From Methylobacterium sp. SyP6R (GTDB lineage Bacteria > Pseudomonadota > Alphaproteobacteria > Rhizobiales > Beijerinckiaceae), in contig NZ_JAAQRC020000001.1 in NCBI RefSeq assembly GCF_019216885.1, positions 1,674,001 through 1,738,000 on the forward strand: DNA of 64,000 nt, given 5' to 3'. A model generated the notes under the pieces. That model was not told the DNA's origin. It saw only the letters and a list, made by a program, of their open reading frames with translations, and searched no databases. Of the stretch, positions 8,656 through 16,674 are shown piece by piece. A program made the translations under genes and the position numbers. Each line of letters begins with the position of its first letter. Position 1 is the stretch's first letter.

Positions 8656-8757
8656 GAGCAGCTCACGATCGCGTTGCAATCGCGAGTCTCTCCAGATCCT
8701 TGATTTTGCCGCATTTTCTCCGACGAACCGGCATCCGCTTCGTCGGAGCATGCTCTA
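8656..8757 (-). repeat. Rhizobiales-type palindromic intergenic repeat
   Basis: On the minus strand this reads TAGAGCATGCTCCGACGAA, then a spacer, then TTCGTCGGAG (10-bp perfect arms at 8718-8727 and 8739-8748). About 30 bp further on is a second part resembling the element at 47204-47246: 8656-8686 matches it at about 26 of 31 positions. The TAG stop of the adjacent efflux gene lies at the edge of the repeat. Repeats with a TAGAGCATG start and a CCGAC/GTCGG-like hairpin are abundant in this order. Confidence 0.7.
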
Positions 8758-10317
8758 ATGCGCGTCAGCCCCCGCCCCGCCGGGCCGCGGCCGGCGGATC
8801 ATCGGCGTGGCGCAGGCCATCAGCACGAACAGCGCGGTCAGGATCAGGAACACGTCGGAGAAGCTCATCAGGAGCCCCTGCATCCTGACCGTGTTCATCA
8901 TCGCCTTCAGCGCCATGGCGTCCGGGTTGCCGGCGAGCCCCGCAAAGCCCTTGGCCATGCTGTCGAGGCGCTCCAGCACCATCGGGTTGGTCCAGGTGAA
9001 GCGCTCGTGCAGGCGGGCGAGGTGCAGGTCCCAGCGGTCGTTGAGCGCGGTGTTGATCAGCGCGAGGCCGACGGCGCCGCCGAGGTTGCGGGTGAGGTTG
9101 TAGAGGCCCGACGCGTTCTTCATCCGGGCCGGCGGCAGGGTGCCGAGCGCGATGTTGTTGATCGGGATCATGCACAGCATCAGCGAGCAGCCGCGCAGGA
9201 TCTGCGGCCACAGCAATTCGTAAAAGTCCCAGTCCTTGGTGATGCCGGTGACGATCCAGGTGCCGGCGGCGAACCCTGAGAACCCGATCGCCATCATGAT
9301 CCGCGGATCGACCTTGGCCGAGAGGCGCCCGGCGATCGGCGCGGTGGCGAACATGCACAGCCCTGAGACGAACATCGTCTCGCCGATCTGGAGCGCCGAG
9401 TAGCCGCGCACCCGGCCGAGATAGACCGGATAGAGGTAGGTCAGGCCGTAGAGGCCGATGCCCATGACGAAGCTGAACAGGCAGCCGCCGGCGAAATTGC
9501 GGTCGGAGAAGGCGCGAAGATCGACGATCGGCTGCTCGGCGGTGAAGGCCCGCCAGAAGAAGCCGATGCAGGCGATGGCGCAGACGATGGCGGCGGCGAA
9601 GATCGCCTCCTCCTGGAACCAGTCGTGGGTCGGTCCCTCCTCCAGCACGTATTCGAGGCAGCCGAGGAACGCCGCCATCAGGCCGAGGCCGGCCCAGTCG
9701 AAGCGCTTGAGCAGGTCGAGGTTCGGCTTGTCGAAATCGACCAGGAAGTAGGTCGAGACGGTGACGAAGATGCCCGGCACGATGTTGACGAGAAACAGCC
9801 AGTGCCAGTCGAACAGGTCGGTGAGGTAGCCGCCGACGGTCGGGCCGATGGTGGGGGCGAGCGTCGCGACGAGCCCGATCATCGGCGAGACGATGCTGCG
9901 CTTCGAGGCCGGGAAGATCGTGAAGGCGGAGGCGAACACCGTCGGGATCATGCCGCCGCCGATGAAGCCCTGCAGGGCGCGCCACAGGATCATCTCGCCG
10001 ATCGTCGACGAGGTGGCGCACATCAGGCTCATCAGGGTGAAGCCGCCGGCCGAGATCACGAACATCCAGCGGGTCGAGAGCACCCGCGACAGGGTGCCCG
10101 ACAGCGGGATCGAGATCACCTCGGCGATGAGGTAGCTCGTCTGCACCCACGGGATCTCGTCGGCCGAGGCCGAGAGGCCGGCCTGGATCTCGGCGAGGGA
10201 CGCCGAGACGATCTGGATGTCCAGGATCGCCATGAACATCCCGAACACCATGCAGATGAACGCCACCATGCGGCGGCGGTCGATCGGCGCGTCGGCGGGC
10301 GCGGGGGTCGCAGCCAT
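8755..10317 (-). CDS. emrB: DHA2-family MFS multidrug efflux permease (EmrB-like)
   Basis: 520 residues with about 14 hydrophobic helices. Family features are MFGMFMAILDIQIVSASLAEIQAGL in helix 1, EIPWVQTSYLIAEVISIPLSGTLSRV, the FIGGGMIPTVFASAFTIFP segment, and motif C (GLVATLAPTIGPTVGGYLTD, the antiporter motif). It would export hydrophobic compounds through a tripartite pump with the adjacent HlyD/EmrA adaptor, driven by protons. It follows emrA on the same strand after 116 bp. The TAG stop is at the edge of a dispersed repeat. Regulation is probably by the divergent TetR protein. Confidence 0.9.
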   Translation of the reverse strand: MAATPAPADAPIDRRRMVAFICMVFGMFMAILDIQIVSASLAEIQAGLSASADEIPWVQTSYLIAEVISIPLSGTLSRVLSTRWMFVISAGGFTLMSLMCATSSTIGEMILWRALQGFIGGGMIPTVFASAFTIFPASKRSIVSPMIGLVATLAPTIGPTVGGYLTDLFDWHWLFLVNIVPGIFVTVSTYFLVDFDKPNLDLLKRFDWAGLGLMAAFLGCLEYVLEEGPTHDWFQEEAIFAAAIVCAIACIGFFWRAFTAEQPIVDLRAFSDRNFAGGCLFSFVMGIGLYGLTYLYPVYLGRVRGYSALQIGETMFVSGLCMFATAPIAGRLSAKVDPRIMMAIGFSGFAAGTWIVTGITKDWDFYELLWPQILRGCSLMLCMIPINNIALGTLPPARMKNASGLYNLTRNLGGAVGLALINTALNDRWDLHLARLHERFTWTNPMVLERLDSMAKGFAGLAGNPDAMALKAMMNTVRMQGLLMSFSDVFLILTALFVLMACATPMIRRPRPGGAGADAH

Positions 10318-10390
10318 GTCGTGGGTGCCTGCTGGATTGTAGAAATGGCCGAGTCCGCTCGACTCGTTCAGATGATGCTAAAGCGCGTCT

Positions 10391-10414
10391 CCCCTCTCCC
10401 GTGTGGGAGAGGGG
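10391..10414. repeat. 10-bp perfect inverted repeat between emrA and emrB
   Basis: Arms CCCCTCTCCC (10391-10400) and GGGAGAGGGG (10405-10414) flank GTGT. Close relatives of this palindrome occur at 31178-31203, 31295-31313, 35162-35185 and 35331-35355. It may attenuate emrA-emrB read-through, but there is no T-tract. Confidence 0.65.
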
Positions 10415-10433
10415 CTCCCGCGCCATGTCCGGT

Positions 10434-11678
10434 TCACCGCCCCGCCGTACGAACTGCCGGCGAACCCTTCCCCTCCGACACCGCCTGATGCGGCTCGATC
10501 GGGGCCGGCGGCTTCGTCTCGTCGAGACCGCGGGTATCGACCCGCACCACCACCGAGAGGCCCGGCCGCAGCAGGCCCTCGCGGGCGACCTCCTCGGGCA
10601 CCCGCACCCGGACGGGCAGGCGCTGGACGATCTTGGTGAAGTTGCCGGTCGCGTTGTCGGGCGGCAGCAGGCTGAACACCGAGCCGGAGGCCGGCGACAG
10701 GCTCTCGACGGTGCCGAGGATGTCGCGGTCGGGCCAGGCATCGACCCGGAGATGGACCGGCTGGCCGACCCGGACCCGGCCGAGCTGGGTCTCCTTGAAG
10801 TTGGCATCGACTCGGGCGCTCTGGAGCGGCACGAGCGCGGCGATGCGCGAGCCCGGCCCGACATAGGCGCCGGCCTCCGTCGCCTTGTTGCCGATCACCC
10901 CGTCGAAGGGCGCGCGCAAAACCGTGAAGGACAGGTCGCGCCGGGCCCGGTCGACCGCGGTGCGCAACTCGGCGGCCAGGTTCTCGGCCTCCTTGGTCTG
11001 CGCCTCCAGCACCGCGACGTTGGCCTTGAGCGCGATCAGGTTGGCCTCGGCGCCCTTCACGGTGGCGTCCGACCGGTCGCGGTCGGCCCGCGACTGCTCC
11101 AGGCGCGACTTGGCGGCGAATTCGGATTGCGCGAGCTGCTGCTGGCGCTGGTAATCGGCGGCGGCCCGGACCTGGTCGGCCTTGGCGGCGTCGATCTGGG
11201 CCTGGCCCTGGAGTACCTGGGCGCGGGCGGCCTCGGCCTGGCGGCCGATGCGGGCGATGACGCTGCCCTGCGTCGCCAGCTTATCCTCGGCGGCCTTGAG
11301 CGCCAGGCGGTAATCGCCGTCCTCGATCCGTGCGATGACGTCGCCGGCCTTGACCGCCTGGCCGTTCACCACCGGCACCGCCTCGAGGTAGCCCGAGACC
11401 TTGGCGGCGAGCGTCGAGATGTCGGCCTGGACGTAGGCGTCGTCGGTCGTGACGAAGAAGCGGCCGGTGGTCCACCACTCATGGCCCGCAATGGCCCCGT
11501 AGGTGCCGCCGCCGAGGAGCAGCGCGAGCAGGACCAGGCGGCGCAAGGGGCGCTTGCGCTTCGCGGGCGGAGCCGCGGCGGCCGGCGCCTGGGGGGCGGC
11601 CTTCTCATTCGCCGGCGCGGCCTTGGCAGCCGCCTCGCCGGCGGGCCGGCCCTGCGCGTAATCGTCTCGGAACGCCAT
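10434..11678 (-). CDS. emrA: HlyD/EmrA-family periplasmic adaptor of drug efflux pump
   Basis: 414 residues. A cytoplasmic, Ala/Pro-rich N-terminus of about 45 residues precedes one membrane anchor (RLVLLALLLGGGTYGAIAG). The barrel-sandwich half-motif VTTDDAYVQADISTLAAKVSGYLEAVPVVNGQAVKAGDVIARI follows. Next come a long coiled-coil hairpin (about residues 130-250) and the second half-motif SFTVLRAPFDGVIGNKATEAGAYVGPGSRIAALV. These features define MFP adaptors that connect EmrB-like permeases to a TolC channel. It is the first gene of the pair and faces a TetR gene across a palindromic operator. Confidence 0.9.
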   Translation of the reverse strand: MAFRDDYAQGRPAGEAAAKAAPANEKAAPQAPAAAAPPAKRKRPLRRLVLLALLLGGGTYGAIAGHEWWTTGRFFVTTDDAYVQADISTLAAKVSGYLEAVPVVNGQAVKAGDVIARIEDGDYRLALKAAEDKLATQGSVIARIGRQAEAARAQVLQGQAQIDAAKADQVRAAADYQRQQQLAQSEFAAKSRLEQSRADRDRSDATVKGAEANLIALKANVAVLEAQTKEAENLAAELRTAVDRARRDLSFTVLRAPFDGVIGNKATEAGAYVGPGSRIAALVPLQSARVDANFKETQLGRVRVGQPVHLRVDAWPDRDILGTVESLSPASGSVFSLLPPDNATGNFTKIVQRLPVRVRVPEEVAREGLLRPGLSVVVRVDTRGLDETKPPAPIEPHQAVSEGKGSPAVRTAGR

Positions 11679-11760
11679 CGTCGGTCACCCGTCCTCGGGG
11701 AAGCTCCCCTCCGCCATCGACCGAATCGGTTGACGGCTCTCGAACGGTCGCGATACTACG

Positions 11761-11781
11761 TTGACCGAACCGTTCGGTCAA
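11761..11781. promoter_or_regulatory. TetR-type palindromic operator
   Basis: Perfect 10-bp arms TTGACCGAAC and GTTCGGTCAA are separated by a single C. The site lies midway between the divergent emrA and tetR start codons (83 bp and 97 bp away). The dimensions and symmetry fit a TetR dimer controlling both promoters. The TTGACC arm may double as a -35 element. Confidence 0.82.
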
Positions 11782-11877
11782 TCGATCCTCTGTGCGCCGC
11801 ACAAGCCCGATCGCAAGCCCGATTGATCGCCGCCGCTTCACCCCCCACATTGGGCTGCAGGCCCCCATGGCACTCCG

Positions 11878-12510
11878 ATGAGCGACGCTCCGTTAAGCCC
11901 TCCCCCCGCCGAGACCGACAAGCGCCGCCAGATCCTGGACGGGGCTCGCGAGGTCTTTCTCGCCAGCGGCTTCGACGGCGCCAGCATGGGGGCGATCGCC
12001 AAGGCGGCGGGCGTCTCGAAGGGGACGCTCTACGTCTATTTCGAGAGCAAGGAGGCCCTGTTCGAGGCGCTGACGGTCGAGGAGAAGCGGACGCTCGCGG
12101 AGAACATCTGCCGCCTCGACCACGACGACCCCGACATCGCCGCCGTCTTGCGCCGCCTCGGCATCAGCCTGATGGAGGCGATGGTGCGGCCCGACCACAT
12201 CGCCTCGGTGCGGATGGTGATCGGCGCGGCGGAAAAATTCCCGCGCTTCGGCCGGGCGTTCTACGAGGCGGGACCGCTGCTCGGCCGCACCCGCCTGCGC
12301 GCCTATCTCGACGCCCAGGTCGCCGCCGGCCGCCTGCGCGCGATGGACACCGACCTCGCCGCCCGCCACTTCTTCGACCTCTGCGCCGCCACCACGATGC
12401 GCCGCCTGCTCTTTTCCGTCGGCGACCCGCCGACCGAGGCCGAGACGACCTACTGGGTGGCGGAGGCGGTGCGGGTTTTTCTGGCGGGGTATGGGCCGGA
12501 GGGGCGGTAG
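11878..12510 (+). CDS. TetR/AcrR-family repressor of the adjacent efflux operon
   Basis: 210 residues. The N-terminal helix-turn-helix (RRQILDGAREVFLASGFDGASMGAIAKAAGVSKGTLYVYFESKEALFEAL) is a near-consensus TetR domain. The C-terminal half (LGISLMEAMVRPDHIASVRMVIGAAEKFPRFGRAFYEAGP) resembles the AefR-like ligand domain of multidrug regulators. It is divergent from emrA across a perfect operator, so repression of emrAB relieved by a pump substrate is the likely role. Its last 61 bp overlap the 3' end of the convergent epimerase gene. Confidence 0.9.
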   Translation: MSDAPLSPPPAETDKRRQILDGAREVFLASGFDGASMGAIAKAAGVSKGTLYVYFESKEALFEALTVEEKRTLAENICRLDHDDPDIAAVLRRLGISLMEAMVRPDHIASVRMVIGAAEKFPRFGRAFYEAGPLLGRTRLRAYLDAQVAAGRLRAMDTDLAARHFFDLCAATTMRRLLFSVGDPPTEAETTYWVAEAVRVFLAGYGPEGR

Positions 12511-13460
12511 CGCTTCTCCGCGTGCCAGGCGGCGAGGAGCGCGGCTTCCTCGTCCGCCGTCAGGCCCGTGACCGGGCCGTTCCCGGCCTTCAGCCACTGT
12601 AGGGTGTCGCGGGCGGTGTCCTCCAGGCTGCGCGGCGTCAAGCCTGCCGCGAGCGTCGCTGACACGTCGCGGGAGGCATCGCCGATCGTGTCCGGCAGCG
12701 GGAGCGGCAGGGAGAACGGGCCCGACTCGCGCCCGACGCCGTGGCGGTCGAGGAAAGCCTGATCCACCCACGCATAGGTGCAGGTCGCGCCGAGGGCATC
12801 GGCGCATCGATCGAGGACGGTCCGGCGGGTGCAGGATGGGGCGACGGCGTCGAATGGTCCGGCGAGGCCGCGTTCCGCCGCGCGGACGATCCAGGCCGCG
12901 AGGTCGCGCCCGTCGATGAGCTGCACCGGATCCTCGGGGGCTGACGGCGCCAGCACCTCCCCGCCCCGAGCGAGCCGGGCGATCCAGTAGGCGAAGCGTC
13001 CGGTCGGGTCGCCCGGCCCGACGATCAGGCCCGCCCGGCAGATCAGGGCCGTCTCGTCGAAGGCCCGCTCGCAGGCGACCTTGGCGGGGCCGTAGGGTCC
13101 GTTTTCTGCCGGCGCGAGGAGCGGGGCCGTCTCCGCGCGCTGCCCCCGCGTCTGCGTATCGGCATAGACGCTCGTCGTGGAGACGAAGGTCCAGTGCCCG
13201 ATCCGGCCGCCAAGCGCTGCCAGTGCCCGCCGGACCTGGCTGGGCACGCGCGCCACGTCCACGGCCGCGTCGAAGGTCTCGCGCCCGAGGATCGCCAGTC
13301 CGTCCGGCCGGTCGCGGTCGATCGCGACGAAGCGGGTGCCCGGCGGAGCAGTGCCCGAGAGGCCTCGCGCGGCACAGGTGACGGCATGGCCGAGGGCGGC
13401 GGCCTGCGCCGCGATCGTCCGCCCGAGGAATTGCGTGCCGCCGAGCACCAGCAACCGCAT
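12450..13460 (-). CDS. NAD-dependent epimerase/dehydratase, atypical SDR
   Basis: 336 residues from ATG 13460. The N-terminus MRLLVLGGTQFLGRTIAAQAAALGH has the Rossmann TGxxGxxG variant GGTQFLG seen in the mRNA-binding/SDR_a5-like epimerases. The SDR active-site Ser and Tyr-xxx-Lys appear as STTSVYAD and YGPAKVACE. The protein lacks a signal peptide and should be cytosolic. A C-terminal extension runs under the convergent tetR gene; the frame stays open there and stops with TAG at 12450. The substrate is unknown, probably a nucleotide sugar or similar. Confidence 0.82.
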   Translation of the reverse strand: MRLLVLGGTQFLGRTIAAQAAALGHAVTCAARGLSGTAPPGTRFVAIDRDRPDGLAILGRETFDAAVDVARVPSQVRRALAALGGRIGHWTFVSTTSVYADTQTRGQRAETAPLLAPAENGPYGPAKVACERAFDETALICRAGLIVGPGDPTGRFAYWIARLARGGEVLAPSAPEDPVQLIDGRDLAAWIVRAAERGLAGPFDAVAPSCTRRTVLDRCADALGATCTYAWVDQAFLDRHGVGRESGPFSLPLPLPDTIGDASRDVSATLAAGLTPRSLEDTARDTLQWLKAGNGPVTGLTADEEAALLAAWHAEKRYRPSGPYPARKTRTASATQ

Positions 13461-13682
13461 GGTCCGCTCCCGGTTTGTCGCTGGATCGGTGCCATCCGCC
13501 GCCGACGCGACGGAGATCGTTCGGATACGCCGCAGCAAAGCGCGGCTCGCCGCACGATGAAGTCCCGCATACCTTGCGGCATGCATGCCTTTATGTAAAA
13601 TCGACGACCGAAATCGCCGATCGCCAGATGTCGCCAGATACGAGAGGCCGCATTCGCATTTCGGCACGGGAGCCGCGATCGC

Positions 13683-14945
13683 ATGTCCGGGCGATTGGTC
13701 ATCATCGTCCTGCTGGGGCTGTGCATGGGAGGAACTTTCGCGCAGGCCGGCGAGATCCGCGGCGTGCCGCTTCCGGACGACGTATCGGTCGTCACGGTCC
13801 CGGATGCCGTTCCGCGACCGGCCAGCTCCTTTCTGGGCGCCTGGATTGGAACTTGGAGCGGCCTCATCCCGCATGTGCTGATCGTCGAGCGCGTCGATCC
13901 GGACGGCCAGGGCGCCCAGGTCGTCTATGCCCTCGCCGCCGCCCCGGAGTTTCGGATCGAGCGCCAGTGGCGCCGCGGCCGGGCGACGATCTCCGGCCAC
14001 ACGCTGACGCTCGAAGGCTCCGCCCCGGCGACCTACATCCTCGACGGGGATACCCTGGAGGCGACGTACCGTCGCGATACCGTGCGGGATTACGCCCGCA
14101 TGCGCCGAGTTGCCCTGAGCGACCTGACCGACGCGGCGCAGGGCCTCGATTGGTCGGAGCCGCAGACGACCTTCGTCGAAGGCCCGGTCGAGAACGGCGC
14201 GCCCACGCGACTCGAGGTTGCGGTGTTCCGGCCGCCCGGCCCGGGCCCGTTTCCCCTCCTGGTCTTCAACCACGGCTCGACCGGCCTGGGGCGCGATCCC
14301 GCCAGCTTCACCCGGACCTACGTCGCCTTTCCCCTCGCCGACGATCTGGTCCGCCGGGGGTGGATGGTGGCATTTCCGCAGCGGCGCGGGCGCGGCCGGT
14401 CGGGTGGCCTCTACGACGAGGGGTTCGATCCCGACCGGAGCAAGGGCTATACCTGCGATGCGCCGATCGCGCTTGCAGGCGCGGAGCGGGCGCTGGCCGA
14501 TGTCGAGGCCGCTGCGGCGGCCCTGCGGCGTCGGGACGACGTCGCCCCGGGGCCGATCCTGATCGGTGGCCAGTCGCGGGGCGGCGCCCTGGCAATCGCC
14601 TTCGCGGGACGGCACCCGGACCTCGTCCGCGGCGTCCTGAACTTCGTCGGCGGCTGGCTCGGCGAGGCCTGCGCCAGCGCCGCCGAGGTCAACGCGACCC
14701 TGCTGCGCAGCGGCGCCGCCTTCCCGGGCCCGACCCTCTGGCTCTACGGCCGTCACGACGCCTATTTTTCCATCGCCCACAGCCGCCGAAGCTTCGATGC
14801 GTTTCGCGCCGCCGGCGGCACCGGCGAGTTCCTGACCTTCGACGTGCCGGGCCGGGTCGGCCACGCGGTCGGCTGGTATCGCGACCTGTGGCAGGAGCCC
14901 GTCGGGCGCTACCTCGACGGCCTCGGGACACCCTCGCCCCGCTGA
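13683..14945 (+). CDS. Secreted alpha/beta hydrolase (dienelactone hydrolase/prolyl-oligopeptidase-like)
   Basis: 420 residues with an N-terminal signal peptide (LVIIVLLGLCMGGTFAQAGE). About 130 residues of beta-rich domain follow (FLGAWIGTWSG, VVYALAAAPEF), then an alpha/beta hydrolase domain. The oxyanion region is FNHGSTG, the nucleophile elbow GGQSRGG (Ser near 298), the acid likely Asp in GRHDAYF and the base His in GRVGHAVG. The N-terminal domain resembles modules found in secreted carboxylic-ester hydrolases. It likely acts in the periplasm. The gene is divergent from the epimerase, with 222 bp between them that hold nothing else visible. The substrate is unknown. Confidence 0.82.
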   Translation: MSGRLVIIVLLGLCMGGTFAQAGEIRGVPLPDDVSVVTVPDAVPRPASSFLGAWIGTWSGLIPHVLIVERVDPDGQGAQVVYALAAAPEFRIERQWRRGRATISGHTLTLEGSAPATYILDGDTLEATYRRDTVRDYARMRRVALSDLTDAAQGLDWSEPQTTFVEGPVENGAPTRLEVAVFRPPGPGPFPLLVFNHGSTGLGRDPASFTRTYVAFPLADDLVRRGWMVAFPQRRGRGRSGGLYDEGFDPDRSKGYTCDAPIALAGAERALADVEAAAAALRRRDDVAPGPILIGGQSRGGALAIAFAGRHPDLVRGVLNFVGGWLGEACASAAEVNATLLRSGAAFPGPTLWLYGRHDAYFSIAHSRRSFDAFRAAGGTGEFLTFDVPGRVGHAVGWYRDLWQEPVGRYLDGLGTPSPR

Positions 14946-15019
14946 CGTCTCGCGTGGTCCTCCATTCCGGCCGGGAACGGTCGCGGGCCACCGTCATCGA
15001 GATCGTCGGACCCCGATCG

Positions 15020-15475
15020 TCAAACCCCGATCACCTGCCGCATCGCCACCAGCGTGCGGAACGCCCGCACGTTCGGGTCGTCGTGGAACACCGCGCGGGT
15101 GAAGGCCTCGTACTCGGCCATGCCGGGCAGGCGCAGCTCGAGCACGAAATCGGCCTCGCCGGTCACGTACCACGCCGCCCGCACCTCGGGCCGCGCGCGC
15201 AAGATGCGCACGAAGGCGTCGAGCCGGTCGGAGGTCTCGCGCTCCAGCGAGACCAGCACGTGCAGGCAGAGCGGCGTGCCGAGCACCGCGGGATGCACCA
15301 CCGCCACGTCGGCGACGATGACGCCCGCCTGGCGCAGCCGCCGCAGGCGGCGCAGCACCGCGCTCTCGGACAGGCCGACCCGCTCGGCCAGGATCCGCGC
15401 CGGGGTCAGGGTGTCGGCCTGGACCTCGGCGAGCAAGGCGCGGTCGAAGCGGTCGAGGGTGACGGTTTCCGGCAT
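15020..15475 (-). CDS. Lrp/AsnC-family transcriptional regulator
   Basis: 151 residues. The N-terminal HTH is DRALLAEVQADTLTPARILAERVGLSESAVLRRLRRLRQAGVI. The C-terminal RAM/ligand domain includes GEADFVLELRLPGMAEYEAFTRAVFHDDPNVRAFRTLVAM. Such proteins assemble as octamers and sense amino acids. It is divergent, with an 83-bp gap, from a PLP-dependent lyase operon, so it is probably a local activator of amino-acid breakdown. Confidence 0.9.
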   Translation of the reverse strand: MPETVTLDRFDRALLAEVQADTLTPARILAERVGLSESAVLRRLRRLRQAGVIVADVAVVHPAVLGTPLCLHVLVSLERETSDRLDAFVRILRARPEVRAAWYVTGEADFVLELRLPGMAEYEAFTRAVFHDDPNVRAFRTLVAMRQVIGV

Positions 15476-15514
15476 GACGCGCCCGATAACGGCGAAAACC
15501 GCCGCAGGCTAGCA

Positions 15515-15533
15515 CCGTTTCGGCGCCAAACGG
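15515..15533. promoter_or_regulatory. Inverted repeat between lrp-like gene and lyase operon
   Basis: Arms CCGTTT and AAACGG with a 7-bp GC-rich centre lie 26 bp before the lyase start and 40 bp before the regulator start. It is a plausible binding site for the Lrp-like protein, on position alone. Confidence 0.4.
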
Positions 15534-15558
15534 CACCGGTCCGCGGCATGATCGGGAC

Positions 15559-16674
15559 ATGACCGACACCGCTTCCTCCCGCCCTCGCCCGGCCTCCTCG
15601 CCCGATGCCATCGCCGCCTTCCTGCGCGGGCTCGATCCGGCCTACGCGCCGACGCCGCTGCGCACCCTGCCGGCGCTCGCCCGCACACTCGGCGTGGCAC
15701 AGGTCCTCGCCAAGGACGAGAGCGTCCGGACGCTCGGCAGCTTCAAGTCGCTGGGGGGCACCTATGCCGGCCTCATGGCGCTCGCCCGCGCCGCCGGGAC
15801 GAGCCCGGCCGATCTCCTGGCCGCGCGGCCCGCCGGGCAGCCGGCGCTGATCTGCGCCAGCGACGGCAATCACGGCCTCGCGGTCGCCGCGGCGGCGCGG
15901 TTCGCCGGGGCCCCGGCCCGGGTCTTCCTGCATGCGGGCGTGCCGCCGTGGCGGGCGCGGCGCATCCGCGACGAGGGCGCCGAGATCGTCCGGGTCGCCG
16001 GAACCTACGACGATGCGGTCGAGGCGGCGGCCATGGCGTCCCGCATGGGGGCCGGCCTCCTCGTCGCCGACACCACCGACGATCCCTCCGACCCGACCGT
16101 CCGGGACGTCATGGCCGGCTACGGCGTGATGGCGGCGGAGATCCGCGACCAGGCCGGGGGCGACCGCCCGACCCACCTCTTCGTCCAGGCCGGCGTCGGG
16201 GGGCTGGCCGCCGCGATGGCCGAGGGCCTGGCCGGCTGGCTCGGCCCCCCGGGCCTCGTCGTGGCGGTGGAGCCCGAGCAGGCGGCCTGCCTCGCCCCGG
16301 CGCTCGCCGCCGGCCATCCGGTCCGGGTGCCGGGCGATCTCCACACGACGGCCGAGATGCTGTCCTGCGGCGAGGCGAGCGCACCGGCGCTCACGCTCCT
16401 GCGGCGCCACGGCACCAAGGCCGCGACCGTCACCGAGGCCGAACTGATGCAGGCCCCAAAGATCCTCGCCGAGGCGGGCGGCCCCGCGACGACGCCGTCC
16501 GGCGCGGCGGGCCTCGCCGGCCTCGTGGCCGCGCTGGCCGATCCGGCCCGGGCGGCGGAGTTCCGCCTCGACCGGGAGAGCCGCGTGCTCGTCCTCGTCA
16601 CCGAAGCGGCTCTGCAAGAGGTCGTGCAAGAGGCCGTGCGAGAGGCCGTGCGAGAGTCCGTGGAGGAGGCATGA
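15559..16674 (+). CDS. PLP-dependent diaminopropionate ammonia-lyase-like enzyme
   Basis: 371 residues of fold-type II PLP enzyme. The Schiff-base Lys is Lys63 in LGSFKSLGG, the substrate loop is ASDGNHGLAVAAAARFAG, and the glycine-rich phosphate loop is QAGVGGLAAAMAEGL. The layout (LRTLPALARTLGVAQVLAKDES) fits the diaminopropionate ammonia-lyase/threonine dehydratase group, which deaminates amino acids to keto acids. It heads an operon with two M20 hydrolases (ATGA overlap with the next). The C-terminus is a run of near-identical tetrapeptides from a 12-bp tandem repeat and is unlikely to be part of the fold. Confidence 0.82.
   Translation: MTDTASSRPRPASSPDAIAAFLRGLDPAYAPTPLRTLPALARTLGVAQVLAKDESVRTLGSFKSLGGTYAGLMALARAAGTSPADLLAARPAGQPALICASDGNHGLAVAAAARFAGAPARVFLHAGVPPWRARRIRDEGAEIVRVAGTYDDAVEAAAMASRMGAGLLVADTTDDPSDPTVRDVMAGYGVMAAEIRDQAGGDRPTHLFVQAGVGGLAAAMAEGLAGWLGPPGLVVAVEPEQAACLAPALAAGHPVRVPGDLHTTAEMLSCGEASAPALTLLRRHGTKAATVTEAELMQAPKILAEAGGPATTPSGAAGLAGLVAALADPARAAEFRLDRESRVLVLVTEAALQEVVQEAVREAVRESVEEA
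16614..16661 (+). repeat. 12-bp tandem repeat, four units, in the 3' end of the lyase gene
   Basis: Units GCAAGAGGTCGT, GCAAGAGGCCGT, GCGAGAGGCCGT and GCGAGAGTCCGT follow each other in frame and encode repeated (Q/R)E(V/A/S)V tetrapeptides just before the stop. A fifth degenerate unit overlaps the stop and the next start codon. Confidence 0.85.
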
